From Chrysomallon squamiferum (Eukaryota > Mollusca > Gastropoda > Neomphalida > Peltospiridae), in the NCBI GenBank assembly GCA_012295275.1, contig CM022671.1, positions 12,962,678-13,022,677 on the forward strand: a DNA stretch of 60,000 nucleotides, in the 5' to 3' direction. Position numbers and translations under genes: made by a program. Numbering within the stretch: the stretch's first letter is position 1; each line of letters opens with the position of its first letter. Below the pieces are notes generated by a model that saw only the letters and a program-made list of their open reading frames with translations, was not told the DNA's origin and did no database searches. Below are positions 27,901 to 41,700 of this stretch, one piece after another.

Positions 27901-30900
27901 AAGCTTATAAATTGTTTAAGCAGAGTACAACATTTTAATTATGTAAAAATATTTCATATTGTTAGTATCTTATTTACATCTAATGTTAAATTTCAACAGA
28001 TGACTATGATCCATACAATACAGATTACAGACAAATGAAGCAAAGTAAGTCTTTCCATTTAAATAGATATTTAACATCTAAATTAGTACTTTCTTTGAGC
28101 TTCCTGCCTTATCTGGTATGTTATTTCATATTAATATGAGTGTTTCAGCCCTTCTGATCAGTCAAAAGTAATAATGATACACAGGTAAACAATTAGTTTA
28201 GTTACTACTGTGCTGACATTAGCACACTGGGTTTAGCCAGTTACTGTCTCTTCACTCTAAGACATAGGTGATTATTTTGTTTGTAAGTTCTCATAATAAA
28301 CACTTAATTAAACTCAAATTTAGGAATATAAACAAAACAAACTATATACAACAATAGTACAATATATTCTGTGTGTCCAAGTAGCAGTGGTCTTGCTCAT
28401 ATGCTGAATAAAGTATATACTAATAATTTTTATTTAATTAATTTGATTTTTAAAACTTTGTTTATTTTTTTTATTGAAGTATTGAATAGTTCCATCAGAG
28501 AAAATATCAACAATGGTTAGATATAAGGTAATGTTTGTTTGCAGTTAAATCACAGCAAGTACAAAACTAAGAAAAAACAATTTCATCTTTCTGCTTCAAA
28601 TAGGAGATTTATCACATCTATGCCTTTAATTGCCTTTAGTCTCATGATTACAGACATTTTATTTCCCTTAATTATACCTGCAACACCTTTTTCTTTAAGA
28701 GGGACCTAAGGATAAGCTGAGTTTTTATATAGCTGGTTAACTGTAAAATGCTTGTAGTCCTTTGAAATAATATATATAGCCCCGAATTTTTAATTTGTTG
28801 CTGCTAATTATTTAAAATACTTAAAATATTTAAAAATCAATGTACATTTGTATAGACAGTGATACAGTGTTATTTAAACATGTTAGATCCATTTCATCCC
28901 TTTTAACCACCTTAAAATGTAATAATATGTCTCTAAAAAATATTATAGGCCAGTCAGTTTTCAAGATATCAACAAACATTCTGTATTTTTTTTTTTAACT
29001 GTATCAGATTATATAAAATATCATATTTCAGTTTTTAATGCAGCAGAAAACTTGTTGTGGAGTGACTCACAAATGTCAAATTCTTTTTTAAAAAGAACAA
29101 AGAAACAGAAAGATATCATCTGTTTCATTTTGGTTAATATTAAAAAAACACAATAACATCTCCAAAATATAAACAGCAAGATTTCTGTTTTGTAAGTTCA
29201 TCATTTTAAAAAATGAGATCATTCCTAAGGTCAGATATCATTTAATAGCAAAATGTTCATAACATTAACAAATTTTAATTCTCAGAGTATTTCATATTAT
29301 TTCAGTTCACACAAATCTCCATTATATAACAATCCCTATGTTGCTGTAGGTGGTAGACATTCTCCATTATGACTGGCCATCAACACTGCCCAATATGGGC
29401 GTGTATTCCAGGATTGTAGGCATTTGTTTTTATTCAGACCTTGACCACAGGCACTAAACAAAGACAAAATATTTAATCTCAATGTCAGAGGAAATCCTGG
29501 AAACATTGTACAGGTGTATCCAGCAGTAGAGCATGATTTTGCACCTACTGACCTGTATATTAATAAAAGTGACCTGGTTCATATACAGTGGACAGTTATT
29601 TTGATTTTGATTTATGATCAGTATAATTAAATATTTCAGGATAAAATGTAATAATGACACTAACAGCAGTTTTGTGTTTTAATGTTATTGTTTAATCCAG
29701 AAGAAATATGAAATATCCAACTTTTTTTTATCCACTAGTTTGGTTAAGAAAACAACACTAATTAAATTAATTCATATTATATTTTAATACTTTCCACACT
29801 CTGAATGTAAAAAATAAATATAATGTGGCCAAGTGCATAAAACATACAGAAACTAACCAGTTCAATCTTGATTACATTAATTGTTTAATTCACAATGATA
29901 ACATAATATAATAGACAATGTGTAATATAATGTATAGATAGAACTGGCCCAAAATGTCTTCCCCTCTTCTGTTGAACTGTTTTTAACCCCAGTCACTGGG
30001 ATATCATCCCATAAGCCTGACCAATACTGGCAGGCTGTTACTGTTTTGGGTTCCTTAAAATAGCACTGGTGATAATGTTTACCTATATTAATGTCACAAG
30101 TGTCTTGGAGGTTTTTCCCTCACAAACTTTTCTGCTCAATGTTTACATTCTCAAAACATTCATAACATTATTAAACATGATGACATTCATAGTTTTTTAA
30201 TTTCAGCCAAATAGCTGTAGACACAAAGTTTACAACTCAATCATGAAATGGTTCATTCTAAACATAGACTAAAGTGTTTATCAGTATCTAATTCATAGGT
30301 CAGTATCCCAGATTACCTTCCAAACTACATTCAAGCTTAGTATTTGGGTCTGTTCGCAACCACAATTCTTCTATCAATTCTTCTTATTTGCCTAGTAGCT
30401 TGATGTTCAGTTCAAAATATCCACATTAGTGAATATCCAATCAATTGGCAGCTTTAAATGAGACCCATCTTTATTTCACAAGTTCAGTTCCAAGTGGAGC
30501 AAGGATAATGTTGAAGAAATCCTAATTTATAGTAATGAACCAGTAATCTAACAAATAACCTCCCATGTTAAACAAAAGATTATTCTGGGTGCTGTTGCTG
30601 AATCCCACAGAGTAAAAAAGAGGAATATTCTAAGTGAATAAAAGTTGAATAAAAGACAAAACTACTTGAAAATGGATATTATGTTTCATGTTGATTTATT
30701 TTTAGGTTCTAATACACACAATAATGGAAACCCAGCTGGTGATGGACAATGAGGCAGTGATGGTGAAGGAAAAAAAGGTTATTTTATTGGGGGTTTTTTT
30801 GTGGGGGTTATTTTCTAGGAAGTTGTGTGGGTTATTTTATTACATTTTATTAATATTATAATTACACATTCATTTTATTTTATTTATTATTATATCAATA

Positions 30901-31099
30901 CTATTTTATTATTATTGTTATTTTTATTGTTGTTTGATGTATTGATTATTGTTTATTTATTTCACTTGTTAATTTATATAAGCATACATACATATTTATT
31001 TTAAATATTACATTTCACTCTATTTCTATTTTCATTATTTAATTTCTTACATTTTTATTTAAACTTTATAATTTATTTTAATTTTATACATTATTTCAG

Positions 31100-31150
<51 letters not shown>

Positions 31151-31961
31151 TTCACTTTTATTCCAATACTTTTATTTTTTGAGATGTGATACATAATTAT
31201 GTGATTTTTACTTTTTCTTGTTCTAGTCTTTCAGAATTTCGGTGTCTTATTTTAATTAATATTTATTCAATTTTATTTTTTTATTTAACATTTTTTTCAG
31301 GTACAGACAGAAACAATCTTGTTCAAATCCCTGACAGAAATGACAATGTTTTTCTCCCATTTGAAAAGACATCATGTGGACAGATGCTGAAGTGAAGTGG
31401 ATTTATCATGGAGAAGAGAATGTTTTGTCATGAACTTACAAAATAGATAACATGTATTTTCATTTTATTTTCTAAACATAATCACTGATTAATACATGTA
31501 ATAAATATTTTATATTCTTTTACTGATATATAAACAGGATGTTTATTTCCCAATCATATATTACAAAATATTTAATAAGGATATTTACATATTTTCTTGT
31601 TACTGTTTACCTTAAATTTAAATATTTGATTATTTGTTTATACTGATATTAATAATCATAAAGCCATGTAATGTGTACAAAAACTATAAAATTTTACTAC
31701 TTAAAGTGAACTTCCATAATTATTTTTACACACATTTTTCTCTTGAATTACAGATGTATAACAAGAAGTACATGATCAAAGTCTACTAACAAAGACAACT
31801 CAGTGGAGACGAAGGACATGCTGAACAATCTTCTAGACACTGCTCCAGCATCATATGAGGGTATTGTTGTCAGATTCAAGAAAGGAACATACCATTTCAT
31901 GTATACTCAAAACAACAATTACACTAATCGCAGTCAAAAAGGAACTATCGTTGTCATTTAA
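24944..31961 (+). pseudogene. DD3-3-like gene B, plus strand, decayed
   Basis: Second homologue of the DD3-3 family, head to head with copy A. Exons seen: about 24944-25018 (SSNNRLNEKSAQQSNANHIF), 25428-25579 (WYEKCYMQERNNG), 25901-26093 ([22 protein letters not shown]), 27623-27727 (NHLGNGQDG, RCVFRMR), about 27988-28044 (STDDYDPYNTDY), 29306-29594 (SPLYNNPYVAVGG, LAINTAQYGRVFQD, KIFNLNVRG, YPAVEHDFAP), 30706-30777 (SNTHNNGNPAGDGQ), 31301 to about 31440 (GTDRNNLVQI) and 31754-31961 (APASYEGIVVRFKKGTYHFM, stop 31959-31961). In-frame stops: TAA 26023-26025; TGA 29370-29372, 29442-29444, 30750-30752 and 31773-31775. A frame break near 31365 separates PFEKTS from WTDAEVKWIYHGEEN, and the splice phase before 30706 is off by one. 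The GGYNVG/QHSC exons seen in copy A were not found. Confidence 0.8.
31100..31151. repeat. (TTTA)n microsatellite
   Basis: About 13 tetranucleotide units in an intron of DD3-3-like pseudogene B. Confidence 0.95.
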
Positions 31962-32205
31962 TAGTAATAAAATGGAACTAGTGTTGTTGATTAATAGTTA
32001 GAAAGGTACCATTTCACATAATGGTCAAAACAGAACTATCATTTCATATTATAGTCAGAAATTAATCATAAACATTATCAGTAGCTAGAAATGAACTATC
32101 CTTATCAGTTAACAGGAAGAAACTGTTATTGTCAATTATAGTAATTAAGAGTCATTACTGTTAGTTAATTGTCCGAAAGGAACTATTGTCAGTTAATAAG
32201 TCAGA
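31937..32205 (+). repeat. Degenerate minisatellite of about 30-35 bp units, overlapping the 3' end of pseudogene B
   Basis: Variants of AAAGGAACTATCGTTGTCA...TTAATAGTCAG recur about seven or eight times. The first unit covers the last codons (QKGTIVVI) and the stop codon of the pseudogene; later units drift. Confidence 0.65.
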
Positions 32206-33294
32206 ACTATATTGAAATCAATGCAGATAAGCATAGACCTATTTATCTCAATATATTTCCTGTTTAGAAACCACTGAAAACTATTTTAACAAAAAATATT
32301 CTTACCTAATTAATAGTCAAAAATGCACTGACATTATATTACCATTTTATTAATGTGTTAATTCAAGAGTGTTCAGCAAATCAGGTAAAATCTTTCTGAG
32401 AAGTTAGGTTTCAGTTTAAGTAAGTTATGGCCTTTGGAAATGAGAAATGTATCATTTATTGTTTACAGAAAAACATTACATTAACAACAGTCAACTTTAA
32501 CCAGTAAAAGCAAATAAAGAAATTGAAAAAAGAAAAAAAAAAGGCATAGAAAGATTGATAATACACTGTTAATTTTATTTTCTTCAGAAAACTCATGAAC
32601 AATATCAGTAGTCTTTATTTTTCAGTATAAATTATTCTCGTCTTAATTGTTCCATAACTTGTTATGTTGTTTATTGTTTACAGTATCTTTTTCTACTCTA
32701 TACTGTTTATTATATTTCATGTTAACTGTATTCAGTTATTTATACTTTGTAATCTGATATTTCAAAATATATTAAACATTTAGCTCAAGATTCCTATAAC
32801 ATTCCTATTGGATGGATTTGTTATTTATTTGTCAGATCAGTATATATACCTTCATAAACTATTTAAAAAAAATAATGACAACAAAAATAATAATAATAAT
32901 AGGAAAACTTACTTCACGGACTATGAATATTTCTTTTGTTAACCAGTGACTCTGAATTTACTACTGCACTGAATTTTCACTGATTGATAGTATTTAACTT
33001 ATTTCAAGACAGTGTAAAATAACATTAAAAAATTCTCTTCACATTATTATAATATATTGTTTGATTTGATCTTGGATTTCTTTTTTAAAAGCTATTTGAT
33101 ATGTTTTTGGAAGCATTAATTATTAACATCAAATATTTATTAAAGAATTCAGTAAATAAATAGAGATTATTTTAATGATCCAATGTGTATGTATGTGTGT
33201 GTGGTATTATATGTGAGTTGTTTTTATTGTTTGTTGTGAGTTGTAAAGAATTTAAGAAATAACTGTAGATTAAGTTTGTATGTGTGCAGTGGTG

Positions 33295-33560
33295 TGCAGA
33301 GGGGGGCCAAAGGGGTGGTGGCTCTGGGCATCCAAAAATGGGGGGGCATCCAATCAGAGAAAAGAACTTAATAAAATTTGGTTGATTTATATTTAAATCA
33401 AATAAAATGTAATTTTACATTTCATCTGTAGTTACATATTCAGAATATCTTTCTTTCTCATAATATTTCTTAGTACTTGGCCTTAAACTTGAGTCTTTGG
33501 GGCACACAATCAAGGAGTTGGCCCTGGGCATCACCAGACCTCTGCACCCCTCTATGTGTG
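33295..33560. repeat. G-rich interspersed repeat with weak inverted ends
   Basis: The left end GTGCAGAGGGGGGCC...GGCTCTGGGCATCC and the right end GGCCCTGGGCATCACC...CTCTGCACCCCTC are roughly complementary. Base composition is unlike the surroundings, which suggests an inserted element; I cannot name the family. Confidence 0.4.
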
Positions 33561-34302
33561 AATGTATTATTAAAAATGAGTTGTTTTTATACAGAACAAT
33601 TTATTATATCTTTGACTAAATTAAAAATAATAATAATGATTATTATAATATATAAATATTTTGGATTTCTTTCCCTAAACTTGTATAATAAGTTAATCTG
33701 TGTAACACAATGGTTCCCAAATTTTTGTGGTTAGCAACCCTTTGACCATCGACTTTTCTCACTGGTTAATTTCTAGTTGTAAAAAATTAATGAACTAATT
33801 CATTATTTTTCAGTAAGAAAATACAACAAAAAAAATTGAATAATTGAAATGGCTAATTTTGAAACAAATTTCGTTCACAATTGATTATCTGTTTATTTGA
33901 ATGACTGTAATTCATTTTTAGTTAGTAGAAAGTTTAAAGAATTAATTTTTAATTTTTATTTTTACATATACAATTCTTCAAATGTTTTTAATTTTTTTAA
34001 ACAAGAAAATAAAGAGATGATAAGTATACATCGTAGAATATGATTTTTTTGTTGTTTTTATATATTATTTAAGCATTAATTAGATGAGCAAGATCTAATC
34101 TAATGTGTGAAAAGATAAAAACGAAAATATTGTTTTTCTGTTTTCCTTTTTTTCTTGTTCTTTTTTCTTTTCTTCATTTCTTCTTTTCTTTTCAAATTAA
34201 AAAAATAAAATTGATTATTTACGAATGATAAGAATTAGTTCAGAGTTAATTCTGTATCAATATTTAATTAGTAATAAAATAATAATAATAAATAGATAAA
34301 TT

Positions 34303-34304
<2 letters not shown>

Positions 34305-34344
<40 letters not shown>
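34305..34344. repeat. (CA)n then (TA)n microsatellite
   Basis: About 15 CA units followed by a few TA units, some 1.3 kb before the contactin start codon. Confidence 0.93.
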
Positions 34345-34430
34345 CAATTAAATAAACGGCTAGTTTATCTTATAACTAATTCACTGATTATATTTTTTTG
34401 CAAATGACGTTTCAGTTATTTATGTGACAC

Positions 34431-34600
34431 AGAGGGCGACACCGTCGCAGGTATGTCCCAGATTTCTTGTTATTTTCAGTGGAAGCAAACATTTGAACCG
34501 CCATATTAAGATAAGGTGACGATCAAGCATAAGGTAAGATAAATGAAAGCGAGGTGTCATCGCACAGATACAAATGCAAACTCAGTACAAATATTCGCAT
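34431..34600 (+). promoter_or_regulatory. Candidate contactin promoter / 5' UTR exon region
   Basis: The coding exon at 35677 begins with a splice acceptor (TTTACAG) and 14 nt of 5' UTR, so a non-coding first exon must lie upstream. This patch is less AT-rich and CpG-bearing (GGGCGACACCGTCGCAG|GTATGT looks like an exon end with donor) and contains GAACCGCCATATTAA, a YY1/CArG-like motif. Position is inferred, not shown. Confidence 0.3.
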
Positions 34601-35690
34601 GTCCAGGGCCTTATTTTACTTGTCACTGAATTGTTATCGAAGATTTAGAATTAGAGAAACTTATAAAATGATCGATTCAACCATGTACTGAGGTAGCTTC
34701 CGGAAATCGATGCCGTTTAATGAGTCATTTGTGATTAATTACAAACCGAAATTAATAGAATTAAACAATCTTTGATATAATATTATCTGACATATTTTAA
34801 TTTGATTATTTGAAAAACCTTTTGTCATTAATTTAATAATTAACACTTACTTAACAATGAAAAATATTATATTTATAATGGTTACATTAAGCTGACACAC
34901 AGTAAATAATGAAATAACTAGACTGACAAGTACAAATAACAATATTGTAAATTAATAAATATGTATGAAAGGAAAAGTTTTTATTAACCTAGATAAAATG
35001 TGTAGTGAGATGTGAATAATAATGATCATAATAATTCTGGAATAGAAGTAATTATAATTACACTACAATAGTAATAATTATAATAATACTGGAACAGAAA
35101 AAATCATAATATTTGAATGGTAATAAATTAATAATTATCATAATACTGGAATTCATAATAATTGTTCAACTTAGTGATCATTATTATAAACATTAAAAAT
35201 GGTTTTGTATATGAATATTATTTTTAAATAAATTAGGGACTGCATGCCTGTATACAGAAATTAATATTGGTTGGATGTGCAAACAACAGTCTGAAGACTG
35301 ATTTGCTAAGCTGGACTTGGGTCATGAACTCCCCTGAAATGTTTTAAAATCTGAAATGCAGCAGATGCATTTGCCTGCATTCTTGGAAACAATTGGCAAG
35401 GAAGATTATGAAGGTAGAACGGATCTGCACAAAAATGTATGACACTGGTTACTTTAATACTTAGTATTATGACATGGGACCCTTCATAACTGCTAAAATG
35501 TCATACAGTTCCCCTTGTTGGATTGTTTTTGTTATTGTTTTACACATCCACAGACGAGCTTGGCCTGTTGTATAAATAAATATTCTATATTGTACTGATT
35601 AATATTGTTGTAATGCAACTGGGATAATGTTTTAGTATTAAACATGTATGATATGTTCTGTATTTTCTCTTTACAGACAGGGATGACATT

Positions 35691-35751
35691 ATGAAAAAAC
35701 TCTTTATTTTCCTGTCTTTGACCTGTATTGTTTATTCAGCACAAGTGTTTA
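35691..35751 (+). CDS. Cont: Contactin exon 1: signal peptide
   Basis: Encodes MKKLFIFLSLTCIVYSAQVF, a short basic start, a hydrophobic core and a likely cleavage after YSA. Confidence 0.9.
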
Positions 35752-38700
35752 GTAAGTACAGTTTATTATCTGATTTTACAGATACACACGTGTCTGTTTA
35801 CATATGTCATATATGTGTCGTGTGTGTGTGTATGCAACAACATCCAGTGTCAAATGATTATTCAGAATGAAAAAGATATTTTTAAAGTGAATAAAAAATC
35901 TGTCTTTTATAACTTTAAAAATTTAAACAAAACCATATACATGATATAGCTTACAATGACTAAAGATAAAAAAAATTGTTAATTAATTAAAAAAATTATT
36001 TGTGTCATGTATTTTTCCTTTAAAAATAAAAATGAATGTGTAATAATACATAATTAATTCATCATATATGAATAATGTCACAACTCCAGTGGTAAAGGGG
36101 TGAAATTGAAGTATTTTTAAATTTTTTATATAAAACCAACAGTTTTGTTTTATCATTGTACTTTCTTATCAGTGGTAATATTAAAACACTAAAATAATAA
36201 TTTGCAAGCAAACAGTTTTATTTGACCATTTATTAGTTTGCTGCATGTACAGTTTAATAACAGATCTTTCCTGTATTAATTTAATATCTGTTTTAAATAT
36301 GTTCTAAACAAATTCGATAGTATAACTTACACTGCATTGTACAGACTGTGAACGGGACTGGAGATTGTATGATGAAGCAAGGAAATGCTACAAATTTGTT
36401 GCATTTCCACAACAATCTTACAGCAAAGCATGGCAAACATGTATGGTAAGTCATCCTGTATATAATAGGTTTTAAGTTTTGCAAAATATCATTTTATGTA
36501 ATTTATCATAATTATGCATGCATATGGGAAATTTATTCAGAAACATTTTGATTAATGTTTCATAGATTTTTGTTAATAGATTATAGTTTTTCTTTTCTCT
36601 TCATTATTAATTTCTTTAAAATTTAATTTTCACTGAACAAATTTAAATTGGAATATTTAAAAAAAAATAACCTTAATATTGTTTTTATTAATGATAGTAG
36701 TGTTTTTGTATCTTAGATCCCAGCTTTTGATCCCATCAGTCTGTTAAGCTTAGACCATTTTTCAGGCCTAAAATATCATGATTTACGACAGTACCATCCA
36801 TTAAGCTGACCTAAAAATATCTTAACTTTTCCCTGCAGAATACTTGGTAAAACTCAGGAAATAGCAAAGAATCACAACCAAATATCACACTTGTGAACCA
36901 GAAAGTGTTGTCATGGGAACAGTGAAAAGTATTTAAAAGACAACATTCCATTGTGAAACAAGATAAAATTACTAAAATAAATATTATTTAAACTGAAATA
37001 CTTTGTTTTTATAATTCGTTGTTCATACCAATGTGTATTGTAAACTGTCAAGGGAGTTATAATGATCATTCACACATAATTGGCTCATACAAACTTAAAT
37101 TAACTGTAATTAAAATTCATTGAAAATTTCAACTTGTCTGACATGTATTTTCACTCTAGGACTGCATGAGCTTAAATGCTTTTGACATTGTTTGATTACA
37201 GCTTGACCTCTACTGGCATATCGACAACTGCAGACACTCTGAAATTTCTTCTCTGAGTAATTTAATTTTTAGACAGTGAAATAGCACCAGCTATTAAGCT
37301 AACCTAAACAAATAAGGGTTAAAATATTAGTATCAGCTTAATGGCTGGGACCTGTGGTATAAGTATTCCAATTATGCTGCTGTTGTTGTTGTTAGCAATT
37401 TTAAAATATTTGTTTATTTCATAATGTATACAGCAAGATGGGGCCTACCTAGTTAGTGTGAATACAGTTGGTGAACATGAGTTTATCACACAACAGCTGA
37501 GCACAGATCAAAGAAGGTTAATATTTAAAAATATAAAATTATCTTTTAACACATTCCTGTTTCTATATTTTCCTGTTTGAGGCAAATAAAAGATTACTTG
37601 TTGCTAGTAGTGGTAATCTGAAAGAGTAACTTCTGATGTGACAACAGCAGGTTTCCTCTGTTGTTATCTGAGTTGTTCTCTGGCATTTCTGATGCCTTGT
37701 AACTAAATAAAAAGTGTTGAGTGAATTCTTAAATAGAACATCCTTTTTCCTTGCCTTCTTTCCTTAAAGTGTGTTTATGATTTAATATATTTTGCTATTC
37801 CTCTGAGTTACTGGGACATTTTTATTGTGACTCTCCTTGCTGATAAACAGGTATGAAAAATTAACACAGAATCATAGGAACTTACAACAAGAATGTCTAA
37901 AAAAATATATAATTAGTTCATTTTGCAATGATTTACACAGTCTGTTATAGAATAGACTGTTTTTTAACATGTTTTGAATTTATTGCAGTACTACCGTATA
38001 TACTTGTGTACAAGGCGACCTTATGTATAAGTCGATGTGTATTTTAAGACCAAAAATTGCATCATTTTAGGTATTACTTGTGTATAAGTCGACTGTAGAT
38101 TCCAGGCACCGTCACTATTTTTAGACCAGTGTGACAGTGCCATGAAGGCCTACATTGTACGCCTACTGTAACATAACTTGCATGAGCTGTAACTTGCACG
38201 AACATACCATAATAACGTAAATGCATGTATTACACGAGCTATAGCCTAAATGTATCATAAATAGTATCTCTTTAATGTAATAGGTCTAACATGGAGACCT
38301 AACTTACCGTTATATTTAGCCATTGTATGATTTACAAAATTTTATGGCCATAGCCCTAAAATATTGTATATGATGCCAGGCAAACGAAATAAATATACTG
38401 CACAATTTAAGCTTGCAGTAATTAGATTTGCTGAAAATTCTAACAATATTATTTCACCAAATTCTTTACAATTACACAAGTGAGTTTTGTTTATGAAATT
38501 AGGACCGATATTTAGTGCAATTTGGCAGAGAAGTGTGCATTCCTAGATCATTGCAAGACGCCGTAAGGCATAACGCCGTACTGACAGTTTTCTCGCTTTA
38601 AAATGTATTTGTTTATCATTAAATGGAAAATATCATGTTTTACATTCATATTTGGTTTTGTTATTTAATTTTTCAAAAAAAAATTATACGGTAAAATTAT

Positions 38701-41700
38701 ATTTTTGAAAAGCTGAAAGACTGCGATTATTTTAGCAAAAAATAATCAAAATGGCGACTCTTCAGCAACAGCTACAAAAGCATTACCTATGTATAAGTCA
38801 ACCCCCAAAATATTACCTTAATATAGTCTCCCAAAAATTCGACTTATACACAAGTATATACGGTATTGTATGTAAAAATAATTTTATAAATACTTTTTTG
38901 AGTATTTATGCTGTTCTAAATATGAATTATAAAACATAAATGTTAATACATATTGTGTTTTAACATGTATTTTAAAACTTATTTTCAGAGACGACTGGTT
39001 TACAAGTGGTATAGTCAATGTTTTGCAGAAAGGTGTCACTTGGCGAGGTGATGCTTCTTCATCTACAGGTTTTGAGTTCTGGATCAACAAAACAGATGCA
39101 ACAAAGGATGGGCACACTATTGTATATACATACTCAGGTACATACTATCTCAGGAACAAAACCTCTTGTATGTACTTTATCAGATACTGATACATATTTA
39201 AACAAAAATACTGTGAATGGTATTATAATTAACATCTGTATTTTCATTTAAGAAACATTGAAAATTCTGATTATGTAATGAAACCAGTAGGTGAGGATGA
39301 AGATAAGATGCATATATATATAATTCATAAGTTACTCACTTTCCGAGGGAACCAAAAAAAAAGAAGGGGTTTCAAATTAAAAAGCTTTAATAATAGATAA
39401 TCACTGATATATAGAAATATTAAAACATGGTAACAGTGGAATCTCCAAGGAGGGCAAACTGAGAAGGTTCATAAAACAATATTTAATTAATACAAACCAC
39501 AATAAAGATTCTACAGGTGTAAAATCAGAGAAAATCATACAAAAACAAAAATTTGTACAAAACCCTGATGTTAGATTAAAAAGAAAATAATTATCAGAAA
39601 ATACATTCAACAAAAATATGATCAAATACTTAATATTAATATATAGTTTATTATAATCAAACCTGAGGAGAAGTTTGTTACATGCTTTTAATATTAACAT
39701 CAGCTGTCAAAGTTTATTAGTCTTAGCTTTCAGGAGGGGTTCATTAATAATAATTGAACCATAAACCTTTTAAATACATACATAACTTCCTTCAATTATT
39801 ATTGATATTTTAGGTGTTTCGAAAACATAAATATAATATTACAGAGACATTCATATTTATAGAAAAGAATAACCATTTTCATAAAGATACAAATACCAGA
39901 CATGTAAATTAACAATTACAAATAAATATAAAATACATGCAGCATTGTAAGTAGTGATGTGAGTTACACTTACCACACAATCTGACCAGAAATAAATATG
40001 TATCGACTGAGTATACTCTGAGTATCAATCATGTTTATTTTTAAATATATTTCCATATACAGATCACATTAATTATTATAAACTAACCACTGTTACTTCA
40101 ATTTATGCCAATACTTTTAATAAATTGTGTGCAAGCATATTCAAAATAAATGAAAATCCACGTTAAATTGGGCAGTAAAATATATAATCACTGTCACATC
40201 TTTAATATATATCTTAATTCTTCTTTTTCGTAGTCATATTTTTATGATATTAAGATGAAAGCAACAAGCCTACATTAATTACTGATCTTGGCTTATCTGT
40301 AGCACGTATGAGAAACATTATTAACCAAATATAAAAATGCTTACCTTCACTAATATTTATTTAAGGACTTGTCATGTCAAGGGTCAGAGTGCATTCCTTG
40401 TTCTCTGAGAATATTGCTCCTTAAACTCTAGGCAGCAGCCATATATGATTATGTCATATAATCATGCAGTTCCCAGAGCTAACAAAAACTCCCAACAGGA
40501 AGTGTCATCTTAGCCTATCTTTCTAGTGTTACTCCCTTCTGGTTACTTTATGAACTAATTACTTTAAAAACATTAAATACTAACCTTTAGAGAGTAGAAC
40601 ACAATGCATATTATTTCTCTACTCTTAGATAGATTTGTAAATATTACTGATTTATCTATGCATAAACTGTTTTAATAACAGAAATAAAAATAATAAATGC
40701 ATTAAACAGCACTGCTTTTCACAGCATTACAGTTTCATTATAATACCTTAATTTGTATCAGAAACCTTAAATCTTGGATATGTTTAAGAAACCATCTTTG
40801 GTGATATATTTAAATATATTACATTTAAAAACTGTTGATTTTTTTACAGTTCTGTTGTAATTTTAATTTGATTTCCTTATATAAAGCTCATTTACATTTC
40901 TGGAATATTGCACATTATTTTATATTCATTGCCTAACAGTATCAGATGTTCACTACTTTATGTTCAGATGCATGTTTTCACATTCATCCTATATATCAGT
41001 GGCAAGTAGGTTTTATTTTATTTTATTTTCATCATTTATTTAACAGTGTTAAATGCTTGTATTTTTAATTAAAGGGAATGCCTATGGTTGGGGTTTGGCT
41101 AAACCAGATGCTGTACTTTCGTTCATTTGTGAGATTGACCAGTCACAAGCCTACAAGATTGTCCAGGAGACTCGAGACTTTGGTAACTTATATTATAAAC
41201 ATAATTTCAGCTAGTAAATATGATCAGTTGTTATATTATAATTAATAAAATGCATCATGTCATTACATTTTATAGGGTGGCCAGTTTTTAACTTACAGTT
41301 ATATATTACAAACTGAGACATAGTGGTTTTTAATTCACATGACGATAATATGTAACATTTTATCACTAATAAATAAAAATATGTTCCATTTTCACAAAAT
41401 GAGTCAGAAGTCAGTAGAACAGATTTTGAATAAATGCTATTTTTGTGAAAACTTGGCAGTTATTGAGTTTTAGATTTTCCCTGTTAATGACGCTTTAGCT
41501 ATTCTTTACTGATTTCCATTGCTGATAGCATTTAAATAATATTTTTTCTGCATTAATAAGTGATTTCTGTAAAGGGGTGATGGTTCATTCACTAAAATGA
41601 CTTGCAGTCATGCAGAAAATGGTATGTTTGCATGCTTTCTGTCTGAGTAATTTTGAGACAAGCACTGACAAACCAGGCATCACTAGGTTTCCGTAAATGG

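Larger units (their letters stand above)
32206..34430. other. Intergenic region upstream of contactin
   Basis: AT-rich with no recognised coding sequence. It contains a G-rich repeat at about 33295-33560 and a (CA)n/(TA)n tract at about 34305-34344. Confidence 0.45.

Noticed and set aside
26023-31775. Rescue of the DD3-3 stops by A-to-I RNA editing or stop readthrough
   Set aside because: Editing would give Trp at TGA codons and cannot fix the frame breaks or the missing exons; the damage also includes a TAA.
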